NCBI GenBank assembly: GCA_016213305.1
Contig: JACRAV010000319.1
Span: 1 to 11,470, forward strand
Source of the DNA: Candidatus Zixiibacteriota bacterium
GTDB taxonomy: Bacteria > Zixibacteria > MSB-5A5 > GN15 > FEB-12
DNA: 11,470 bases
Direction of reading: 5' to 3'
The notes beneath the pieces are model-generated. The model worked only from the letters and a program-made list of their open reading frames with translations. It ran no database searches and was not told the origin of the DNA. Numbering within the stretch: position 1 is the stretch's first letter; each line of letters begins with the position of its first letter. The position numbers and the translations under genes were made by a program. Shown here one piece after another: positions 7,231 through 11,470 of this stretch.

Positions 7231-8460
7231 ATGGAGCGAACGATCAAGCTGTACTATGACGGTGGAGAGTTGGTTGTGAACATTCCGGGCGGAGTGACGG
7301 TGGACGAGTTTCGAGCCAAAACGGCCGTGAAGCCGGTCGGCCCGGAACAATTCACGGGTGCGCTCACTCGTGCCGGCTTCCGCGAGTCCCTGACCTCGCC
7401 GCCGCTGGTCATTGTCAATGACGGGTACCGTAACACGCCGACTGCCCGCATCCTGTCCTGGCTGAACGAAATCTCTCCTCCGGTGGTCTCCAAAGGTCGT
7501 TTCCTGATCGCCACCGGCGCGCATTCGGCGCCGACTGGGAAACATCTCATGAGTATTTTCGGCGATCTATACGAGAAGGTGAAATCGCGCGTCTATTGGC
7601 ACGAAGCGTCGAACATCGACTCCATGACTCCGGTGGGAACCGACAGTTTCGGTGAAACCGTGTTGGTCAACCGGCTATTTGCCGAGGCCGAACGGGTGAT
7701 TATTATCGGATCGGTCGAGCCGCACTATTTTGCCGGATTTACCGGCGGGCGCAAATCGATCTTTCCGGGCGTCTGCGATCTGGGAACCATCGAGCGCAAT
7801 CACAACATGGCCGATTCGCTCGAGGCCCAACCGATGAAACTCGACCGCAACCCGGTCCACGAGCATCTGGATTCGCTTTTGAATCTGGTTGATATCGCTA
7901 AAGTGTTTTCGATTCAGATCGTGTTGTCTTCCGACGATTCGATAGCCGGCATTTTTTGTGGGCCGGCTCGTGATAGTTTTCACGAGGCGGCCACTCTGGC
8001 TCGCGATATTTATTCCTGCCGGTTTGACCACCAATACGATCTGGCGCTGGCTGAACTTCTCCCGCCTCTGGATGACAATCTTTACCAGGTGCAGAAGGCG
8101 CTCGAGAACTGCCAGACCTCGGTGCGCGACGGCGGCACCTGTGTGGTGGTGGCGGCCTGCCGGGGAGGAGTCGGTAGCGACAGCTTCTTCAAGCTGGCGG
8201 ATATCTGGGATCGAACAACCAATCAGGCCAAAGACGGTATCTGCCGATTCGGTTCGCACAAATTATCCCGGGTCAATGCCATGACGCGGCGGATCGATGT
8301 GCGATTGCATTCGACGCTTCCGGCCGATCGGGTGCGACATGTCTTTTGGGAGCCGGTAGAGCATCTAAACGAACTAATTCAAAGTCGACTTAAATCCGGC
8401 TCGCGACTGGCTGTTGTGCGCAATGCCGGACATACCGTGATGACAAGCCATATTTGTTGA
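7231..8460 (+). CDS. larA: LarA-family nickel-pincer 2-hydroxyacid racemase homologue
   Basis: This 409-residue protein is a homologue of LarA, the lactate racemase whose nickel is held by a pyridinium-dithiocarboxylate-derived pincer cofactor bound to a lysine. Residues aligning with those reported for Lactobacillus plantarum LarA are all present: D64 and R67 (DGYRNTP), H98 (IATGAHSAPT), H165 (EPHYFAGF), K175 (GGRKSIFPG), H191 (ERNHN), Q286 and K289 (LYQVQKAL). The spacing among H165, K175, H191, Q286 and K289 equals that of H174, K184, H200, Q295 and K298 in LarA, as I recall the numbering. The family includes lactate, malate and other 2-hydroxyacid racemases, so the symbol marks the family, not a proven substrate. 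Cofactor genes larB, larC and larE are not in the window. The position directly upstream of mdh makes malate a candidate substrate. The ribosome binding site is weak. Confidence 0.85.
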   Translation: MERTIKLYYDGGELVVNIPGGVTVDEFRAKTAVKPVGPEQFTGALTRAGFRESLTSPPLVIVNDGYRNTPTARILSWLNEISPPVVSKGRFLIATGAHSAPTGKHLMSIFGDLYEKVKSRVYWHEASNIDSMTPVGTDSFGETVLVNRLFAEAERVIIIGSVEPHYFAGFTGGRKSIFPGVCDLGTIERNHNMADSLEAQPMKLDRNPVHEHLDSLLNLVDIAKVFSIQIVLSSDDSIAGIFCGPARDSFHEAATLARDIYSCRFDHQYDLALAELLPPLDDNLYQVQKALENCQTSVRDGGTCVVVAACRGGVGSDSFFKLADIWDRTTNQAKDGICRFGSHKLSRVNAMTRRIDVRLHSTLPADRVRHVFWEPVEHLNELIQSRLKSGSRLAVVRNAGHTVMTSHIC

Positions 8461-8484
8461 TGATAGATTAATGTACTTTGACGT

Positions 8485-8489
8485 GGAGG
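8485..8489 (+). promoter_or_regulatory. Ribosome binding site of mdh
   Basis: A GGAGG core within TGGAGGG lies 4 bases before the ATG at 8494. It marks 8494, upstream of the in-frame TGA, as the true start of malate dehydrogenase, and argues against initiation at the in-frame GTG 8647 after the stop. Confidence 0.8.
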
Positions 8490-8493
8490 GTGT

Positions 8494-9420
8494 ATGAACA
8501 AGAAGATAGCCGTAGTCGGAGCCGGGAACGTCGGCGCAACCTGTGCCATGTATCTGGCCGAAGCCAATCTAGCGGATGTCGTCCTTCTGGACATTCTGGA
8601 AGGCGTGCCGCATTGAAAAGCGCTCGATCTGACGCAAGCCGGTCCGGTGCGCGGGTACAACGCGAAGGTGACCGGTACGAATGACTACAAGGATTTCGAG
8701 GGCGCCGATATCGTGATCGTCACCGCCGGTTTGCCGCGCAAACCCGGCATGACCCGCGAGGACCTGCTCAACATGAACGCGCAGATTGTCGGCACGGTCG
8801 CGCAGAATGTCAAGAAGTTCTGTCCCAAGGCGTTTGTCATCGTTGTGTCGAATCCGCTCGACTTGATGACATTCCACATGATGAAAGTCACCGGCTTCCC
8901 GACCAACCGGGTATTCGGTCAGGCGGGGGTGCTCGACTCCATTCGCTTCCGCGCTTTCGTGGCGATGGAACTGGGAGTGGCGATGAGCGACACGCAGGCG
9001 ATGGTGCTGGGCGGCCATGGCGACACTATGGTTCCGCTCCCGCGCTATTCGACCGTGGCCGGCATCCCGATCGGCGAGTTGATCTCCGCCGAACGGATCA
9101 AAGCGATCAGCGATCGTTGCGCCGACGGCGGCGGCGAAATCGTGCGCCTGCTCAAGACCGGCTCGGCCTACTACGCACCCGCGGCGGCCAGTGTCGATAT
9201 GTGCCGGGCGGTCCTGCTCGATGAAAAGAAAGTCCTGCCTGCCTCGGCCTACCTGACCGGGCAGTACGGGATCAAGGATATGTACATCGGCGTGCCGGTG
9301 GTGCTGGGCGCCGGCGGGGTCGAGAAGATTCTCGATCTGAAACTGGATGCCACCGAGCTTGGCTCGCTCCAGAAATCGGCTTCCACCTACAAAGAACACC
9401 TCAAAATTCTGGGGTACTAA
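8494..9420 (+). pseudogene. mdh: Malate dehydrogenase, interrupted by one in-frame TGA (codon 41)
   Basis: One continuous frame of 309 codons encodes an LDH-like malate dehydrogenase (family about 310 residues) that interconverts malate and oxaloacetate with NAD. The N-terminus has the Rossmann motif GAGNVGA and the NAD-selecting acidic residue D33 in LLDI. After the break come TAGLPRKPGM, SNPLD, the catalytic region VLDSIRFR and the active-site histidine H175 in GGHGDTMVPL. The frame is broken by TGA at 8614-8616. The family reads GVPQGKALDL there and this gene reads GVPH-stop-KALDL, so both the conserved Gln and Gly are altered. No frameshift is involved. Downstream reinitiation at GTG 8647 would give 257 residues without the NAD-binding motif and is unlikely to be active. 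The gene ends in TAA, 10 bases before icd. Sequencing error, fresh nonsense mutation and readthrough are all possible. Confidence 0.9.
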
Positions 9421-9425
9421 AGGAG
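9421..9425 (+). promoter_or_regulatory. Ribosome binding site of icd
   Basis: AGGAG directly follows the mdh stop and lies 5 bases before the ATG at 9431. It supports 9431 as the start of isocitrate dehydrogenase and tight coupling to mdh. Confidence 0.8.
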
Positions 9426-9430
9426 AACTC

Positions 9431-10675
9431 ATGGCCAAATACAAACACATAACCGTTCCGGCCGGCGGAGCGGCGATCACAGTCAAAAACAAGAAACTGG
9501 CGGTGCCGAACAACCCGATCATCCCGGTGATCGAGGGAGACGGCATCGGCCGCGATATCATGAAAGCGACCCGCCGCGTGGTTGACGCGGCGGTGGCCAA
9601 GGCGTAGGCCGGCTAACGAAAAATCTGCTGGATGGACATCTACGCCGGTGAAAAGGCAAATGAGAAATACGGCGAGTGGCTCCCCAAAGAAACGATTGCG
9701 GCTATCAAGACGTACATCGTGGCGCTGAAAGGGCCGCTCACCACGCCGATCGGCGGCGGTTTCCGCTCGCTCAACGTGACGCTTCGCCAGGTCATGAATC
9801 TGTACGCCTGCGTCCGGCCGGTTCGCTGGTTTGCGGGGGTCGGATCGCCCGTCGTGCATCCGGAGAAATTGAATGTCACGATCTTTCGCGAAAACACCGA
9901 AGATGTCTATGCCGGTATCGAATGGGCCAAGGGGTCCAAAGAGGTCAAGAAGGTCATCGGTTTTCTCAACAAACAGATGAAGACGAAGATCCGTCTGGAT
10001 TCGGGGATCGGCGTCAAGCCGATCTCGGTCACCGGTACCAAGCAGTTGGTCCGCAAAGCGATCCAGTTTGCCATCGATAAGAAACGCAAATCGGTCACGC
10101 TGGTGCACAAGGGGAATATCATGAAATTCACCGAAGGCGCCTTCCGTGACTGGGGATACGAACTGGCGGTCAAGGAGTTCCGTCAGTTCATCGTCACCGA
10201 GGACGAAGTCACCAACAAGTTCGGTGGCAAGGTCCCGGACGGCAAGATCGTCGTCAAGGACCGGATTGCCGACTCGATGTTCCAGCAGATCCTGCTTCGC
10301 CCGGACGAGTACGACGTGCTCGCCACGCCGAATCTCAACGGCGACTACCTCTCCGACGCCTGCGCCGCGCAGGTGGGCGGACTGGGAATGGCCCCGGGGG
10401 CCAATATCGGCGATTTTATCGGGCTGTTCGAAGCCACCCATGGCACCGCGCCCAAGTACGCCGCTAAGGACATGTCGAACCCCGGGTCGCTACTGCTGTC
10501 GGCCGTGCTGATGTTGCAGTACATGGGCTGGGATGAGGCGGCGAAGATGATCGAGGACGGGATGGAAAAGACGATCAGCAAAAAGACCGTCACCTACGAT
10601 CTGGAGCGCCAGATGCCGGGAGCGACCAAGGTCAGTTGCTCGCAGTACGCGACGAAGATCATCGCTAATCTATAG
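9431..10675 (+). pseudogene. icd: NADP-type isocitrate dehydrogenase, interrupted by in-frame TAG and TAA (codons 59 and 62)
   Basis: One frame of 415 codons aligns end to end with E. coli Icd (416 residues), which converts isocitrate to 2-oxoglutarate and carbon dioxide with NADP. The N-terminal part has NPIIPVIEGDGIGRD. The isocitrate-binding S113, N115, R119 and R129 fall at the same numbers as in E. coli, and S113 is the residue phosphorylated by AceK there. VYAGIEW, VHKGNIMKFTEGAF and NLNGDYLSD follow. NADP-type residues are visible in HGTAPKY (K342, Y343) and in TYDLER. The frame is broken by TAG at 9605-9607 and TAA at 9614-9616, where E. coli reads AYKGERKISW and this gene reads A-stop-AG-stop-RKICW. 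The frame is the same on both sides, so these are substitutions, not indels. An ATG at 9632 would give a 347-residue fragment lacking the N-terminal region. The gene ends in TAG before a hairpin. Confidence 0.9.
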
Positions 10676-10687
10676 ACCGTAATTGAC

Positions 10688-10725
10688 ACGGGTCGTCACT
10701 TTCGATGGTGGCGGCCCGTTCTTCG
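10688..10725 (+). terminator. Intrinsic terminator-like hairpin after icd
   Basis: Bases 10688-10699 pair with 10708-10719 in a 12-bp stem with two G-T wobbles and an 8-base loop, followed by a short T-rich run (TTCTT). It sits between the convergent ends of icd (10675) and acetate kinase (10733), the expected place for termination of the long + strand unit. The T tract is weak, and on the - strand no T run follows the stem, so it probably serves mainly the + strand. Confidence 0.6.
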
Positions 10726-10732
10726 TTGGCTC

Positions 10733-11470
10733 TTACTTATGCGCCTGGACAATCCGTTCCGTGTCGTGCGCAATCACCAGTTCTTCGTTGGTCGGGATCA
10801 CGAGCGTTCGGACTTTCGCGCCCGCCGATGAAATATCCACCTCTTTGCCGATGGCCGTGTCATTTTTCGCGACGTCGAGCGCAATGCCGAATCCCTCCAG
10901 CCCCTGGCAGGTCAGCGAGCGCACCACCGGCGCATTTTCGCCCACACCGGCGGTGAACACCAGAGCGTCGAGACTGCCCAGCGCGGCCAGATACGAGCCG
11001 ATATATTTCTTCAGACGGTAACAGTACACATCGAGCGCCAGTTTGGCGTTGCTATTGCCGCTTTGGGCGGCCGAAATCACCTCACGCATATCGGACGATA
11101 TGCCGGAGATTCCCGCCAGCCCCGAATGCTTGTTCAAAAGAGTGTTCCCCTCGTGAAGAGACAGTTCCTCACGCGACATGATGTGCAAAATAATCGCCGG
11201 ATCAATGTCGCCCGATCGGGTTCCCATCAGCAGACCCTCAAGCGGCGTGAAACCCATCGACGTATCGATAGAAACCCCCCGATCTACCGCTGCCACCGAC
11301 GCCCCGTTGCCGAGGTGGCAGGTAATCATTTTCAATTCAGAAAGCGGCCGGCCAAGCATGGCGGCCGCCCGATCGCTGACATATTGATGCGACGTACCGT
11401 GGAAACCGTACCTGCGAATGCCGTACCGTTTGTAAAAGACATAGGGGAGGCCATAGATATAGGCATGAGG
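10733..11470 (-). CDS. ackA: Acetate kinase, C-terminal part (5' end outside window)
   Basis: The - strand frame is open from the window edge to TAA at 10733-10735, giving 245 residues, or about the last 60% of a family near 400 residues long. Acetate kinase interconverts acetyl phosphate + ADP with acetate + ATP in the cytoplasm. Reading in its own direction, signatures are RRYGFHGTSHQYVS (family signature 2) near the edge, CHLGNGAS, MGFTPLEGLLMGTRSGDIDP, VFTAGVGENAP, and a C-terminal PTNEELVIAHDT. The internal ATG at 11359 is not the start, since conserved sequence continues upstream to the edge. It converges on icd across a 57-base gap and belongs to a different transcription unit. No phosphotransacetylase gene is visible. 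Confidence 0.96.
   Translation of the reverse strand, partial: PHAYIYGLPYVFYKRYGIRRYGFHGTSHQYVSDRAAAMLGRPLSELKMITCHLGNGASVAAVDRGVSIDTSMGFTPLEGLLMGTRSGDIDPAIILHIMSREELSLHEGNTLLNKHSGLAGISGISSDMREVISAAQSGNSNAKLALDVYCYRLKKYIGSYLAALGSLDALVFTAGVGENAPVVRSLTCQGLEGFGIALDVAKNDTAIGKEVDISSAGAKVRTLVIPTNEELVIAHDTERIVQAHK

Noticed and set aside
8614..8616. UGA in mdh as selenocysteine
   Set aside because: The family has glycine here, not cysteine, the site is not catalytic, and no convincing SECIS-like stem-loop was seen just downstream.
8647..9420. A shorter malate dehydrogenase starting at GTG 8647
   Set aside because: It would lack the GAGNVGA dinucleotide-binding motif, has no ribosome binding site, and the family-like N-terminus with a good site lies at 8494 in the same frame.
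8569..10441. Two long antisense frames opposite mdh and icd (about 343 and 346 codons)
   Set aside because: Both mirror the codon pattern of the conserved sense genes, resemble no family, and contain histidine/arginine-rich shadow sequence.
8494..10675. Alternative genetic code (UGA as glycine, or reassigned UAG/UAA)
   Set aside because: TGA ends the CCA-family gene, sucD, korD, korB, korC, ndk and larA. TAA ends korA and mdh, and TAG ends sucC and icd. In each case the stop falls at the family-expected length.
9632..10675. A separate shorter isocitrate dehydrogenase starting at ATG 9632
   Set aside because: It is the same frame as 9431-9607 and the two parts together match full-length Icd. 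No ribosome binding site precedes 9632.

Overview
This window reads as a GC-rich bacterial chromosome segment, densely coding, with no stretch over 300 bases without a gene. It carries central carbon and energy metabolism rather than mobile or defence functions. No tRNA, rRNA, CRISPR array, insertion sequence or origin was seen. The gene set (ferredoxin-linked 2-oxoglutarate oxidoreductase instead of an E1/E2/E3 dehydrogenase, carbamate kinase, acetate kinase, a nickel-pincer racemase homologue) points to an anaerobe or microaerophile. It is plausibly an uncultured lineage of the FCB/Zixibacteria kind, but that placement is a guess.

Layout. Ten genes lie on the + strand and one on the - strand. 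In order: the C-terminal part of carbamate kinase (1-384); a tRNA nucleotidyltransferase/poly(A) polymerase family protein with an HD domain (387-1781); succinyl-CoA ligase sucC and sucD (1781-3917); the four subunits of 2-oxoglutarate:ferredoxin oxidoreductase in the order D-A-B-C (3965-6815); nucleoside diphosphate kinase (6812-7210); a LarA-family 2-hydroxyacid racemase homologue (7231-8460); malate dehydrogenase (8494-9420); and NADP-type isocitrate dehydrogenase (9431-10675). A hairpin that looks like a terminator follows. The C-terminal part of acetate kinase (10733-11470) converges on it from the - strand.

How the genes work together. Overlapping stop/start codons (TGATG, TAATG, ATGA, ATGA) and gaps of at most 47 bases suggest one long transcription unit. 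KorDABC links 2-oxoglutarate and succinyl-CoA through ferredoxin, SucCD links succinyl-CoA and succinate to ATP or GTP, and Ndk equilibrates those nucleotides. Mdh and Icd supply two further TCA-cycle steps. Sequence alone does not say whether the cycle runs oxidatively or reductively. The LarA homologue directly upstream of mdh could be a malate or lactate racemase feeding the pathway.

The most striking feature is that the last two + strand genes are interrupted by in-frame stop codons while their reading frames are otherwise intact. Malate dehydrogenase has TGA at codon 41, where the family has a conserved glycine. Isocitrate dehydrogenase has TAG at codon 59 and TAA at codon 62. All three stop codons end other genes in this window, so a wholesale change of genetic code does not explain it. 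Local consensus errors, recent nonsense mutations or site-specific readthrough remain open.
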